A stretch of 40,728 nt of DNA from an uncultured Faecalicoccus sp. (GCA_902497095.1 CABVDD010000018.1:1-40728); one strand, 5' to 3'; positions 1 through 7,949 are shown, counted from the first letter of the stretch. Numbers and translations are program-made. Notes: generated from the sequence alone by a model not told the origin.

Positions 1-94
1 GCGCTATATAAGCGACATTTGGGATATTTATGATTTTACAACTGTCGAACTACCGAAAACGGTATTCGAAATCTTGTCATTGAATAAAAAATAA
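1..94 (+). CDS. 3' end of an unidentified gene (partial)
   Basis: The second forward frame is open from the window edge to a TAA at 92-94. It encodes about 30 residues ending in the sequence VFEILSLNKK. The start and most of the gene lie outside the window. I do not recognise the family. No hairpin terminator is visible before the next promoter, whose -35 box starts two bases after this stop codon. A fragment this short could be open by chance. Confidence 0.35.
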   Translation, partial: RYISDIWDIYDFTTVELPKTVFEILSLNKK

Positions 95-95
95 T

Positions 96-124
96 TTGAA
101 ATTTAAAGACAGATTATGTACAAT
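96..124 (+). promoter_or_regulatory. Promoter of the riboswitch-ATPase transcript
   Basis: A -35 box TTGAAA at 96-101 is followed after exactly 17 bases by a -10 box TACAAT at 119-124. The predicted transcription start, near 131, coincides with the first base of the aptamer's closing stem, which supports both calls. Confidence 0.6.
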
Positions 125-130
125 AGTCAC

Positions 131-212
131 AATGAGGGAGTAGTCTAGCATTGCTTGATTGTTCAACATACCCGAATGAAAATTCTGGACAATCTTAAAG
201 ACAAGACTCATT
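131..212 (+). ncRNA. yybP-ykoY-type manganese riboswitch aptamer
   Basis: Two conserved blocks of the yybP-ykoY family are visible: a GGGAGTAG loop at 136-143 (family form GGGGAGTAG) and TCAACATACCCG at 163-174 (close to the GUCAACAUACUCG seen upstream of E. coli alx, from memory). A CAAGAC block at 202-207 precedes the 3' strand of the closing stem, as in the B. subtilis members. The closing stem would be AATGAG (131-136) with CTCATT (207-212); an inner stem is GATGT-like, GATTGT (157-162) with ACAATC (189-194). The family senses Mn2+ and often sits before cation exporters. This arm spacing is shorter than in some members, so a covariance-model hit is the proper test. Confidence 0.7.
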
Positions 213-250
213 AAGGACACAAGGTCCTTAATGGATCTTGTCTATTTTTA
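199..250 (+). terminator. Riboswitch expression-platform terminator
   Basis: AGACAAGA (199-206) pairs with TCTTGTCT (235-242), and CATTAAGGAC (209-218) pairs with GTCCTTAATG (224-233); a T-rich tail follows. The left arm contains CATT, which is also the 3' strand of the aptamer closing stem (207-212). The two structures therefore exclude each other. Ligand-stabilised aptamer should prevent termination, giving an ON switch, which matches known Mn2+-induced exporters. Confidence 0.7.
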
Positions 251-267
251 TTGTAAAGGAGAACGTT

Positions 268-2853
268 ATGTCAATCTACAATCAGACACAAAAAGAAGTC
301 CTGGAACAGTTATCTACATCTATGGAAGGACTTTCAGATGCAGAAGTAAAAAAACGACAGGAAAAATATGGGCTTAATCAGATGAATCAAAGTAAGCCTA
401 AAAGCTCTATTGTGATCTTTTTAGAACAGTATAAAGATCTTTTGGTTATCGTATTGATCTGTGCTGCTTTGATTTCTGCTTTTTCAGGAGAATATGTCAG
501 TACGGCCGTTATTTTAGTTGTAATAACGATCAATGCGATATTGGGAACTATTCAAACTTTAAAAGCTAGAAAATCACTGGAAAGTCTTCAAAAACTTTCA
601 ACACCTCATGTTAAAGTGTTGCGAAATGGACAAATGGAAGAAATATCTAGTGATCAATTAACGATCGGTGATATCGTATGTATAGAAGCTGGAGATGTCA
701 TCGAAGGTGATGGTCGTATTTTAGAAGCCGCCAATTTACAAATCAATGAAAGTGCTTTGACGGGTGAATCTTTACCACAAGAAAAAAAGAGTGATGCTTT
801 ATCTGGTGAAAAGCCTTTAGCCGATCAGACCAATATGGCTTTTTCCAGTGGTTTAGTGACAAATGGTACAGGAAAATATGTGGTAACGGCAATCGGTATG
901 GATACGCAAATTGGTCATATCGCCAGTATGATTGAAAATGCACAAGAGCGTAAAACACCGTTACAGAAAAGCTTGGATGAATTCTCTGTAAAACTTACCA
1001 TCAGCATTTGTGTGATTTGTGCTATTATTTTGGCAATCAATGTCTTTTTAGCTCATGAAAATTTATTAGATGCCCTATTGATTGCGGTAGCTTTAGCGGT
1101 AGCCGCTATTCCAGAAGCATTAGGATCGATCGTAACAATCGTACTTTCGATTTCTACACAAAAAATGGTAAAAGAAAATGCGATCATCAAACAACTAAAT
1201 GCGGTTGAAAGTTTAGGGTGTGTGTCTGTTATTTGTTCTGATAAAACGGGTACGTTGACACAAAATAAGATGAAAGTCATGGATGTTTTTGTCAATCAGG
1301 AAGCAATTTTACCAGAAGCTTTAGATGCCAAAGATCATTGTCATGATGTTTTATTAAAAGAATGTTTATTATGTAATAACGCAATTTATCGAGAAGATGC
1401 TCGAATTGGTGATCCTACAGAAATCGCTTTGTTGGAATTGTTTGATGAGTATGGGAAAAAAGATGACAGCTATGCAGTAAAGACAGAACGTATCGATGAA
1501 ATACCATTTGATTCTTCACGTAAGATGATGTCTATCAATTCATCTTCTCATTTATATACAAAAGGCGCTGTCGATGAACTATTAAAACGTTGTACACAGA
1601 TCTTGATTCATGATCAAAAACGTCCTATTACCAGCGAGGATAAGAAAGTAATTTTGGAAAAGAATGAATATTATGCCAAAAAGGGACTTCGTGTTCTTGG
1701 TTTTGCCTATAAGAAAATGGAACCTAAGCCTCTTGATTTTGATGATGAAAATGATTTGTGTTTTGTTGGAATGGTAGCACAGATGGACCCACCGCGTCTA
1801 GAAAGTAAAGAAGCGGTTGAAAAATGTCGTATTGCCGGAATCAAGCCAATTATGATTACCGGTGATCATGCGATCACAGCGCAAAGCATTGCCAAGGAAA
1901 TTGGTATTTTTAAAGATGGAGATATTGCCTTGGAAGGCGCTCAATTAGAAAAAATGAGCGATGAAGAATTGGATGGGATTTTACCTAAAGTTTCTGTTTA
2001 TGCTCGTGTAGCTCCAGAACATAAAATCCGCATTGTAAAAGCATGGCAAAAACGAAATGAGATTGTTGCAATGACTGGTGATGGTGTCAATGATGCACCG
2101 GCATTGAAACAAAGTGATATAGGTGTTGCCATGGGAATCACCGGAACAGAAGTTTCAAAGGATGCTGCCAGCATGATCTTGATGGATGATAACTTTTCAA
2201 CGATTGTAAAAGCAGTAATAACAGGAAGAAATGTATATACGAATATTAAAAATGCCATCACTTATTTGTTGTCAGGAAACTTTTCGGCGATTTTAGCTGT
2301 AGTTTATACATCCATTTTATTTTTACCGACACCATTTACGGCAGTACACTTATTATTTATCAACTTGATCACAGATTCTTTACCAGCAATTGCGATTGGA
2401 ATGGAAAAAGGTTCCGATGATATCTTAAAACAGAAACCAAGAAAGAGTGATGATTCCATCTTAAATAAAAAAACACTAGTTCAAATTGGTACAGAAGGTC
2501 TGATTATCTTTGTTTTTGTGATGATTGCTTATTATTTAGGTGATCAAATTAGTCCGGCTTTGGCCAGTACCATGGCTTTTGCGACTTTGTGCTTATCTCG
2601 TTTGTTACATGGTTTTTCCAGCCGTTCAGCATTGCCTTTATATAAACTTTCTATTAATGTTTATAGCTGTTTTGCTTTTATTGTCGGTGCTGGTCTGTTG
2701 ATGTTGATCTTGTTGGTACCAGGCTTACATGGACTCTTTACTATCGCACAAGATTTAACATTAAACCATATTGGACAAATTATATTATGTGCCATTGGAT
2801 CTTTTATCTGTATCCAACTTGTACGTATAATTAGATTTGTTATTCATAAATAA
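268..2853 (+). CDS. P-type (P2A-like) cation-transporting ATPase, probable Mn2+/Ca2+ exporter
   Basis: An 861-residue membrane pump that should couple ATP hydrolysis to cation export. All P-type landmarks are present: actuator-domain TGES near residue 165, the phosphorylated Asp in DKTGTLT near 325, and the hinge GDGVND near 604. The M4 ion-site motif is PEAL near 282, and the M6 motif is NLITD, as in Ca2+/Mn2+ pumps of the PacL/PMR1 type. Ten membrane spans in the usual 2+2+6 pattern are apparent. The ATG at 268 is chosen because AAAGGAG lies seven bases upstream. An in-frame TTG at 238 falls inside the terminator hairpin and has no ribosome-binding site. The upstream manganese riboswitch argues for Mn2+ efflux, as for pneumococcal MgtA and lactococcal YoaB, but Ca2+ cannot be excluded. 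The gene is monocistronic. Confidence 0.9.
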   Translation: MSIYNQTQKEVLEQLSTSMEGLSDAEVKKRQEKYGLNQMNQSKPKSSIVIFLEQYKDLLVIVLICAALISAFSGEYVSTAVILVVITINAILGTIQTLKARKSLESLQKLSTPHVKVLRNGQMEEISSDQLTIGDIVCIEAGDVIEGDGRILEAANLQINESALTGESLPQEKKSDALSGEKPLADQTNMAFSSGLVTNGTGKYVVTAIGMDTQIGHIASMIENAQERKTPLQKSLDEFSVKLTISICVICAIILAINVFLAHENLLDALLIAVALAVAAIPEALGSIVTIVLSISTQKMVKENAIIKQLNAVESLGCVSVICSDKTGTLTQNKMKVMDVFVNQEAILPEALDAKDHCHDVLLKECLLCNNAIYREDARIGDPTEIALLELFDEYGKKDDSYAVKTERIDEIPFDSSRKMMSINSSSHLYTKGAVDELLKRCTQILIHDQKRPITSEDKKVILEKNEYYAKKGLRVLGFAYKKMEPKPLDFDDENDLCFVGMVAQMDPPRLESKEAVEKCRIAGIKPIMITGDHAITAQSIAKEIGIFKDGDIALEGAQLEKMSDEELDGILPKVSVYARVAPEHKIRIVKAWQKRNEIVAMTGDGVNDAPALKQSDIGVAMGITGTEVSKDAASMILMDDNFSTIVKAVITGRNVYTNIKNAITYLLSGNFSAILAVVYTSILFLPTPFTAVHLLFINLITDSLPAIAIGMEKGSDDILKQKPRKSDDSILNKKTLVQIGTEGLIIFVFVMIAYYLGDQISPALASTMAFATLCLSRLLHGFSSRSALPLYKLSINVYSCFAFIVGAGLLMLILLVPGLHGLFTIAQDLTLNHIGQIILCAIGSFICIQLVRIIRFVIHK

Positions 2854-2860
2854 ATGCCAT

Positions 2861-2884
2861 GAGGTGACTTGTCACCTCTTTTTT
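2861..2884 (+). terminator. Rho-independent terminator of the ATPase gene
   Basis: A perfect 8-bp stem, GAGGTGAC with GTCACCTC around a TT loop, is followed by a run of six T. Confidence 0.9.
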
Positions 2885-2944
2885 AGTAATTTAGACGAAT
2901 TAAAATCCAGTAATGTAACTATCAAATCATCAAAAAAATAGTGA

Positions 2945-2950
2945 TATAAT
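2945..2950 (+). promoter_or_regulatory. -10 box (TATAAT) for the DUF1349 gene
   Basis: A perfect TATAAT stands 32 bases before the ATG. The -35 region about 17 bases upstream (TCAAAT) is poor, so only the -10 element is claimed. Confidence 0.45.
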
Positions 2951-2982
2951 CATTATAAAGAAAAGTTGAAAGGGGATACGAT

Positions 2983-3591
2983 ATGGAACTAAAGAATTTT
3001 AAATGGACACGTCAACCAAAAGATTTTAAAGTAGAAGATCATAAAATTTCAGTTTTGACAAAACCATTTACAGATTTATGGCAAAGAACATATTATCACT
3101 TTCAAAATGACAATGCACCGGTTTATCAGATGGAGACAAATGAGAAATATTTTAGTTTTGTCGTAAAGACTGAATTTGAAGAAAGCCATCAAAGATTTGA
3201 TCAATGTGGCATTGTTCTTTACTTAGACAGTGAAAACTGGCTAAAAGCTTCTGTAGAATATGAAAATGAAGAAATTCAACATTTAGGTAGTGTAGTAACA
3301 AATCACGGTTATTCGGATTGGGCTACGACTGTGATTGATGCATCGATTAAATCTATGTGGTATCGTTTAAGTCGTAGAGAAGATGATTATCGTATAGAGT
3401 GCTCGGATGATGGCATTCATTTTAAACAAATGAGAATCTGTCATCTATATAAAGGAAATGAAAAAATAAGATTTGGCATTTATGCTTGTTCACCGGAAAA
3501 TTCATCGTTTACCGCAAAATTTAGTAACATGGAAATAATGGAATGTAAATGGCAAGCTCATAATGGACAAGCTGCAGATGATAAAAAATAG
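2983..3591 (+). CDS. DUF1349 family protein (concanavalin-like fold)
   Basis: A 202-residue soluble protein with no signal peptide. The overall pattern is that of DUF1349, a concanavalin-like beta-sandwich related to glycan-binding folds: W(T)RQPKDFKV near the start, TDLWQRTYY near residues 31-39, a central block (QCGIVLYLDSENWLKASVEY) near 83-102, and a terminal GIYACSPENSSFTAKFSN block. The biochemical role is not established for the family and I do not assign one. The gene has its own -10 box, the ribosome-binding site AAAGGGG, and a terminator just after the stop, so it is a single-gene unit. The last ten or so residues (QAHNGQAADDKK) look like a disordered tail. Confidence 0.75.
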   Translation: MELKNFKWTRQPKDFKVEDHKISVLTKPFTDLWQRTYYHFQNDNAPVYQMETNEKYFSFVVKTEFEESHQRFDQCGIVLYLDSENWLKASVEYENEEIQHLGSVVTNHGYSDWATTVIDASIKSMWYRLSRREDDYRIECSDDGIHFKQMRICHLYKGNEKIRFGIYACSPENSSFTAKFSNMEIMECKWQAHNGQAADDKK

Positions 3592-3622
3592 AAGGCATCT
3601 AATGGTATGTCTTCTGTTTTTG
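3590..3622 (+). terminator. Terminator after the DUF1349 gene
   Basis: AGAAGGCAT (3590-3598) pairs with ATGTCTTCT (3607-3615), with one G-T wobble, followed by GTTTTT. The stem begins inside the stop codon. Confidence 0.7.
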
Positions 3623-3655
3623 TATGATTTGATTTGTCGTGATATACACTTATAT

Positions 3656-4168
3656 TTATGATCCTTTCATAAAAAACTGAGCTTGTAAGATGGCATATAT
3701 TTCATCGGCGGATTCTTGTAGACCTCTAGCTAACCATTCTTCGATCCATCCATAAAGACCATATGAAAGAAAAGCTACGGCATAAGCTTCTATATTAGAT
3801 AACTCTTGGTTTTTTATCATTATTTTCTGTAGACTTTTTCGAAATATATATAATAAATTCTTATTATAAAGTAATGTGTATATATCTTTATGATCGATCA
3901 TATGTTCAAATAATTTTTTGATAAGTTCGTTTGTCGGTTGGTTTTCTTGAATCTCTTCTTTAGACCATTTTAAAATCAACATTTCAATATATTGTTCAAG
4001 AATTTCTTCTTTTGTCTTGTAGTTTCTATAAAATGAAACTCTTCCAACACCTGCTTCTAAAGTCAGTTCACGTATCGTGATATCATTTAGATCCTTTTTT
4101 TGTAGTAAAGATAATAAAGCTTTTGTAATTTCTTTTTTTACATAGGTATTTTTTTCTAAATTGTCCAT
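3656..4168 (-). CDS. TetR/AcrR family transcriptional regulator
   Basis: A repressor of about 170 residues. The N-terminal helix-turn-helix is clear: KKEITKALLSLLQKKDLNDI is followed by TIRELTLEAGVGRVSFYRNY and KTKEEIL, the TetR signature. The C-terminal ligand domain (about residues 60-170) ends in a segment like the TetR_C_8 type (SYGLYGWIEEWLARG). I place the start at 4168 (MDNLEK) because AAAGGAG lies upstream at 4180-4186. Longer in-frame readings run into the operator region. It is divergent from the small membrane peptide and hydrolase, and two matching palindromes lie between, so it probably represses that unit and itself. The inducer is unknown. Confidence 0.85.
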   Translation of the reverse strand: MDNLEKNTYVKKEITKALLSLLQKKDLNDITIRELTLEAGVGRVSFYRNYKTKEEILEQYIEMLILKWSKEEIQENQPTNELIKKLFEHMIDHKDIYTLLYNKNLLYIFRKSLQKIMIKNQELSNIEAYAVAFLSYGLYGWIEEWLARGLQESADEIYAILQAQFFMKGS

Positions 4169-4231
4169 TCTGTTACATTCTCCTTTGTTTTGTATCATTT
4201 TTATAAAACACTTGCCAATTGATTTTATGAT

Positions 4232-4271
4232 GTGATACACTTGTTTCATCAAGATGATACATCTGTTTCAT
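4232..4271. promoter_or_regulatory. Twin palindromic operators, probably for the TetR regulator
   Basis: Two copies of GATACA-N2-TGTTTC lie at 4234-4247 and 4256-4269. Extending each arm, the second reads ATGATACA-TC-TGTTTCAT, an 8-2-8 palindrome with one mismatch. The copies are exactly 22 bp apart, about two helical turns, so two dimers could bind the same DNA face. The position between the divergent genes fits autoregulation. Confidence 0.6.
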
Positions 4272-4326
4272 ACATAGTATCAAAACGATGAAAATATGGT
4301 CAAGTAAAAAAGACTGGGAGGTTAAA

Positions 4327-4455
4327 ATGAGCATAAAACAATATGGTGTCTTTTTAGTTATTTGTATTTTAGGATTTTTGTTAGGAAGACTTGTTGTAAG
4401 GGCCTTTTTAAATTTGTTTTTGGGAGGCACACTAACAGGAGGTAACTTTTTGTGA
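4327..4455 (+). CDS. 42-residue single-span membrane peptide
   Basis: A small ORF encodes 42 residues starting MSIKQYG. Residues 7-20 (VFLVICILGFLLGR) form one hydrophobic segment, followed by a Gly-rich tail. A good ribosome-binding site (GGGAGG, 4315-4320) precedes the ATG. The TGA stop overlaps the GTG start of the hydrolase (GTGA at 4452-4455), and the hydrolase ribosome-binding site lies inside this ORF, which indicates translational coupling. I do not recognise the family. It may be a membrane partner or small sensor for the hydrolase, or simply a coupling leader. Confidence 0.65.
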   Translation: MSIKQYGVFLVICILGFLLGRLVVRAFLNLFLGGTLTGGNFL

Positions 4456-5432
4456 ATACCAAACGAAAGAAACGAGGTAAGATCATGATATTAACTTGTA
4501 CGGTATTGTTTTTGGTATCTTTTATTTTTGGAGTGGCTTCAAAATTTTTGTGGAAATCTGAATGGTCAAAAAAATACGATGTAGAATTTACATCAGATGT
4601 AGGAACAAAGTATAAAGATATAGCTTATGGTAATAAAGAATCGAATACATTTGACATATATGTACCTAAAGATCATACAAAAGAAAAATATGGTTTGGTT
4701 GTGTATCTGCATGCTGGTGGGTTTACGACAGGTGATAAATCAGAAGATCATAACATGCTTTCCTGGCTATGTTCCAAAGGTTATGTTGCGGCAGGTATCA
4801 ATTACACATTAAGAAATGAGAAAAATCCAGAGGCGAATGTATATACACAATCTATGGAAATTCAACAAGCTATACCCATGGTTATTAAAGAGGCTGAAAA
4901 ATATGGATATACGATTGATAAAATGGCAATTGGCGGAGGTTCAGCAGGCCATGCATTAGCTATGATTTATGCGTATAGAGACGCTAAAATCTCACCAGTA
5001 CCAGTAAAGCTATTATTTGGTGCAGTAGGACCGTCCAGTTTTTATGCACAAGATTGGGATATATATGGTTTTGATAAGAATACGAAAGAATCAAATGAAG
5101 GGGCAGCTGCATTATTTAGTGTGATGAGTGGTGAAACCATAACTGCAGATATGATAGAGGATGGATCCTACATAGAAAAAATAAAACCGATATCGGCTGT
5201 CATGCATGTGGATGAAAACAGTGTTGCCAGTGTTGTAGCTTATGGACAATATGATAAAGTACAGCCGTTTAAAGGAGCTCAAAGACTTTTAAAGGCATTT
5301 CAACAACATGCCATTGATTATCGTTTCTTTATTTGTCCTCATTCAGGACATGGTCTTCAAAATGACAATGCGATTTATAAAGAGTATATGGAAAGTGTAG
5401 AAGCTTATTTACAACAATATTTACCTGTATAA
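4452..5432 (+). CDS. Membrane-anchored alpha/beta hydrolase (esterase/lipase, BD-FAE/HSL-like)
   Basis: A 326-residue protein with a basic N terminus (NTKRKKRGK) and a hydrophobic span at about residues 11-29, probably an uncleaved anchor that puts the catalytic domain outside the cell. The oxyanion-hole motif HAGGF is near residue 87. The nucleophile elbow GGSAG is near 162-166, with Ser as nucleophile. The catalytic His is probably in HSGHGLQ near 298, and the acid in the YGQYDKVQP loop. This layout matches acetyl-esterase/carboxylesterase families that deacylate small esters or polysaccharide side chains. The substrate is unknown. The start is GTG at 4452 with AGGAGG ten bases upstream, overlapping the stop of the membrane peptide. 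TetR control is inferred from the shared upstream region. Confidence 0.8.
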   Translation: MNTKRKKRGKIMILTCTVLFLVSFIFGVASKFLWKSEWSKKYDVEFTSDVGTKYKDIAYGNKESNTFDIYVPKDHTKEKYGLVVYLHAGGFTTGDKSEDHNMLSWLCSKGYVAAGINYTLRNEKNPEANVYTQSMEIQQAIPMVIKEAEKYGYTIDKMAIGGGSAGHALAMIYAYRDAKISPVPVKLLFGAVGPSSFYAQDWDIYGFDKNTKESNEGAAALFSVMSGETITADMIEDGSYIEKIKPISAVMHVDENSVASVVAYGQYDKVQPFKGAQRLLKAFQQHAIDYRFFICPHSGHGLQNDNAIYKEYMESVEAYLQQYLPV

Positions 5433-5468
5433 AAACTATATGTACAAGATTATGATATAGGTTAGAAG

Positions 5469-5505
5469 TATTCATGGATTGGATTTTGTCCATGTATATT
5501 CTTTC
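5469..5505 (+). terminator. Possible terminator after the hydrolase
   Basis: CATGGA pairs with TCCATG around a short loop, with partial flanking ATAT pairing, followed by TTCTTTC. The T tail is poor, so this is a weak call. Confidence 0.3.
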
Positions 5506-5513
5506 AAGAGGGG

Positions 5514-5541
5514 TTGCATTTTAGGGTGAAATCCGTATAAT
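5514..5541 (+). promoter_or_regulatory. Promoter of the tyrS T-box transcript
   Basis: The -35 box TTGCAT (5514-5519) and a perfect TATAAT (5536-5541) are separated by 16 bases. The expected start near 5548 is at the beginning of the T-box leader. Confidence 0.65.
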
Positions 5542-5548
5542 TTTATGT

Positions 5549-5750
5549 ACAGCTGGGAAGAGAAATAGTACATAGAAAGTTTCTTTTAAAGAGAGCAACG
5601 GGATGGTGTAAAGTTGTAAAGAATATCTATGGAATACACCTTGGAGCTTCATAATGACGTATGTCTGCGTTAAAGACTAGAGTGCATACATTTTGTATGA
5701 AGTAAGGTGGTACCGCGTTTATAACGTCCTTATAAAGGACGTTTTTTTTA
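5549..5750 (+). ncRNA. T-box riboswitch (tRNA-Tyr) of tyrS
   Basis: Stem I contains the AGAGAG box near 5590 and a GGTG block. The specifier region GGAATACACC places the codon TAC (Tyr) at 5635-5637. The T-box sequence AAGGTGGTACCGCG lies at 5704-5717. The terminator is ACGTCCT (5724-5730) with AGGACGT (5735-5741), followed by a run of T to 5749. Uncharged tRNA-Tyr should stabilise the antiterminator and turn tyrS on. The Tyr specifier matches the downstream gene. Confidence 0.93.
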
Positions 5751-5763
5751 TGGAGGACAAATG

Positions 5764-7008
5764 ATGAAATTATTTGATGAATTAAAGTGGCGTGGCTTGA
5801 TTGATAATGTGACAAGTCCAGATGTTGAAGATGCCATCAACAATGAAAAATTGACTTTTTATATTGGAACAGATCCTACAGCTGATTCTTTACATATTGG
5901 ACATTACAGTTCTTTGTTAATGGCAAAGCGATTACAAATGCACGGACATCATCCAATCATGCTAGTTGGAGGTGCGACTGGTTTTATTGGAGATCCAAAG
6001 GCTACTGGTGAAAGAAGTATGTTGACACCGGAAGTCTTACAAAAAAATTACGAAGCTTTACATGCTCAAATTTCAAGGTTATGGGGCTTTGAAATGGTCA
6101 ACAATTTAGACTGGACAAAAGATATTACGATCATTGATTTTTTACGTGATTATGGAAAGTTGTTTAATGTAAATTACATGATCAATAAAGAAACTGTAAA
6201 AAAACGTTTAGATAGTGGTATCAGCTATACGGAATTTTCTTATATGATCCTACAAAGTCTTGATTTTTATACATTATATAAAACAAAGAACTGTACGATG
6301 CAGATTGGTGGTCAAGATCAATGGGGAAATATTACTTCAGGATTGGAATTGATTCGAAAAAAATGTGATGCTGATGTCAAATGTTATGGCTTGACCATGC
6401 CTTTGATTACTAAAGCAGATGGTACTAAATTTGGAAAAAGTGAAAGTGGAACAGTATGGTTAGATCCAAAGAAGACAAGTCCATATGAATTATATCAATT
6501 CTTATTTAATACTGAGGATACGAAGGTCATTGAATATTTGAAGAAATTAACTTTCTTAACAAAAGAGGAAATTGATGCCTTAGAAGTCTCGTTAAAAGAA
6601 GAGCCGCATAAACGTGAAGCTCAAAAAGCTTTAGCTATGCATGTGGTTAAAGATTTACATGGTGAAGAAGGATTGGATAGTGCATTAAAAATCACAAATG
6701 CATTATTTAGAGGTTCTTTTGCGGAATTGAATGAAGAACAAAAATTAGAAGCCGTGGCACAAATGGATCAAATTGATTGTCCTTGTGGATTAAAGTTGGA
6801 AGATGTCTTGATTCAAACACATATTGCTTCCAGTAAACGTGAAGCTCGTGAATGGATCAAAGGAAACTCTATTTCTATCAATGGAAATAAAGTCACAGAT
6901 CCGCAGAAAGTAATTGAGCAGGGAAGCTGTTGTGTAAAAGACTATATGATTCTTCGTCGTGGCAAGAAAAATTATTATTGTGTAAAAATGAAAGAGCAAG
7001 ATAACTAA
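5764..7008 (+). CDS. tyrS: Tyrosyl-tRNA synthetase
   Basis: A class I aminoacyl-tRNA synthetase that charges tRNA-Tyr in the cytoplasm, 414 residues as usual for the bacterial TyrS form. The HIGH motif appears as HIGH within DSLHIGHYSS near residue 45. The KMSKS equivalent is KFGKS near 222. The tyrosine site includes GGQDQWGNITSG. The C-terminal S4 RNA-binding domain occupies about residues 345-414 (SSKREAREWIKGNSI). Two ATGs are adjacent; I take the second (5764) because GGAGG at 5752-5756 is then seven bases away, and the protein begins MKLFDELKWRG. The gene follows a Tyr T-box. Its stop overlaps by four bases the end of the convergent radical SAM gene. Confidence 0.97.
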   Translation: MKLFDELKWRGLIDNVTSPDVEDAINNEKLTFYIGTDPTADSLHIGHYSSLLMAKRLQMHGHHPIMLVGGATGFIGDPKATGERSMLTPEVLQKNYEALHAQISRLWGFEMVNNLDWTKDITIIDFLRDYGKLFNVNYMINKETVKKRLDSGISYTEFSYMILQSLDFYTLYKTKNCTMQIGGQDQWGNITSGLELIRKKCDADVKCYGLTMPLITKADGTKFGKSESGTVWLDPKKTSPYELYQFLFNTEDTKVIEYLKKLTFLTKEEIDALEVSLKEEPHKREAQKALAMHVVKDLHGEEGLDSALKITNALFRGSFAELNEEQKLEAVAQMDQIDCPCGLKLEDVLIQTHIASSKREAREWIKGNSISINGNKVTDPQKVIEQGSCCVKDYMILRRGKKNYYCVKMKEQDN

Positions 7009-7024
7009 TTCTTGCTCTTTTTTC
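6990..7024. terminator. Bidirectional terminator overlapping two stop codons
   Basis: AAAGAGCAAG (6991-7000) pairs with CTTGCTCTTT (7011-7020), with T runs on the forward side and A runs (T on the other strand) on the left. The stop codons of tyrS and of the convergent gene both lie in the loop. Confidence 0.8.
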
Positions 7025-7949
7025 CTTGCCATGTATCTAAGGCAGCCATTTTCTTGTCAATTTCGTTTGTTACGATTGTTTTTTTGATGGTCCATAAAGG
7101 AGCAATCAAATCTTTGGCAAGACCATCACCCGTTAATCGTTCCACAATACAGTCATAGGGTAAGATCTCCAATTGTTTAACAACGACATCAACGTAGTCT
7201 TCCAGAGAAAGTAAATAGAAAGGTTGTTTCTTATATTGTTTAGCCATTGTGGTATCTTCAATAATATGCAACATATGGATCTTAATGGCATCAAAAGGAT
7301 GCTGGCTTAATTTTTTTACAGTGTCGATCATATCTTGTTTGGTTTCACCAGGTAAGCCATTGATAATATGTACGCATGTTAATATAGGAGTGTCTTTTAA
7401 TTGATCTAATGCATCCCATACTTCTTGTGTAGTATGAAGACGATTTAATTTTTCAATAGTTTGATCGTGTGCGCTTTGCAAACCAAGCTCTATCCACGTT
7501 TCCTTTTCTTGTGCTTTTTTGGCAAAATAATCAATAATTTCTAAAGATAAACAATCAGGTCGGGTCGCAATACAAATGCCTAGAACATCTTCACGATGAT
7601 AAAATGGTTCATATATCTTTTTTAAAGTGTCTAAATCGGCATAAGTATTGGAATATGATTGAAAATAAGCAAATCCTAAACAATCTGGCCATTTCTTTCG
7701 CATTCGATCTAAGCCGGTTTCATATTGACAAGATAAACTGTTGCCAAAGTCTAATATACTATCACCGCTGCCTTTGCCAGAACAAAAAGTACAACCGCCA
7801 ATGCCTTTAGTACCATCTCGATTTGGACAAGTAAATCCGGCATGAAGCGGAACCTTTGCGACTTTGTGATGATACTTGGTTTTAAAGTAATGATTGATTG
7901 TATAATAACGTTTATTATCATGTGAATGTGTATAGGGGTTCTTTTTCAT
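7005..7949 (-). CDS. Radical SAM protein, YhcC family (TIGR01212)
   Basis: A 314-residue radical SAM enzyme. The cluster cysteines are C41, C53 and C56, in FTCPNRDG...GGCTFCSGKG. This widened CX11CX2C spacing is characteristic of the YhcC/TIGR01212 family rather than the usual CX3CX2C. Further marks are YFQSYSNTYA near 95-105, IATRPDCL, WIELGLQSAHD and the GLPGET motif. The physiological reaction of the family is not known. The start at 7949 (MKKNPYTHSHDNKRYY) has GAGGTGATC just upstream; earlier in-frame starts lack a ribosome-binding site and add unrelated sequence. The last residues (KKSKN) are encoded by the terminator stem shared with tyrS. Confidence 0.9.
   Translation of the reverse strand: MKKNPYTHSHDNKRYYTINHYFKTKYHHKVAKVPLHAGFTCPNRDGTKGIGGCTFCSGKGSGDSILDFGNSLSCQYETGLDRMRKKWPDCLGFAYFQSYSNTYADLDTLKKIYEPFYHREDVLGICIATRPDCLSLEIIDYFAKKAQEKETWIELGLQSAHDQTIEKLNRLHTTQEVWDALDQLKDTPILTCVHIINGLPGETKQDMIDTVKKLSQHPFDAIKIHMLHIIEDTTMAKQYKKQPFYLLSLEDYVDVVVKQLEILPYDCIVERLTGDGLAKDLIAPLWTIKKTIVTNEIDKKMAALDTWQGKKSKN

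Noticed and set aside
238..267. Upstream TTG start adding ten residues to the ATPase
   Set aside because: It lies inside the riboswitch terminator hairpin and has no ribosome-binding site; ATG at 268 has AAAGGAG at the right distance.
4173..4430. 85-residue minus-strand ORF across the TetR/hydrolase intergenic region
   Set aside because: It runs antisense to the well-supported 42-residue ORF and through the palindromic operators, lacks a ribosome-binding site, and its composition is not protein-like.
5627..5815. 62-residue minus-strand ORF
   Set aside because: It is antisense to the tyrS T-box and the start of tyrS; a by-product of structured RNA sequence.
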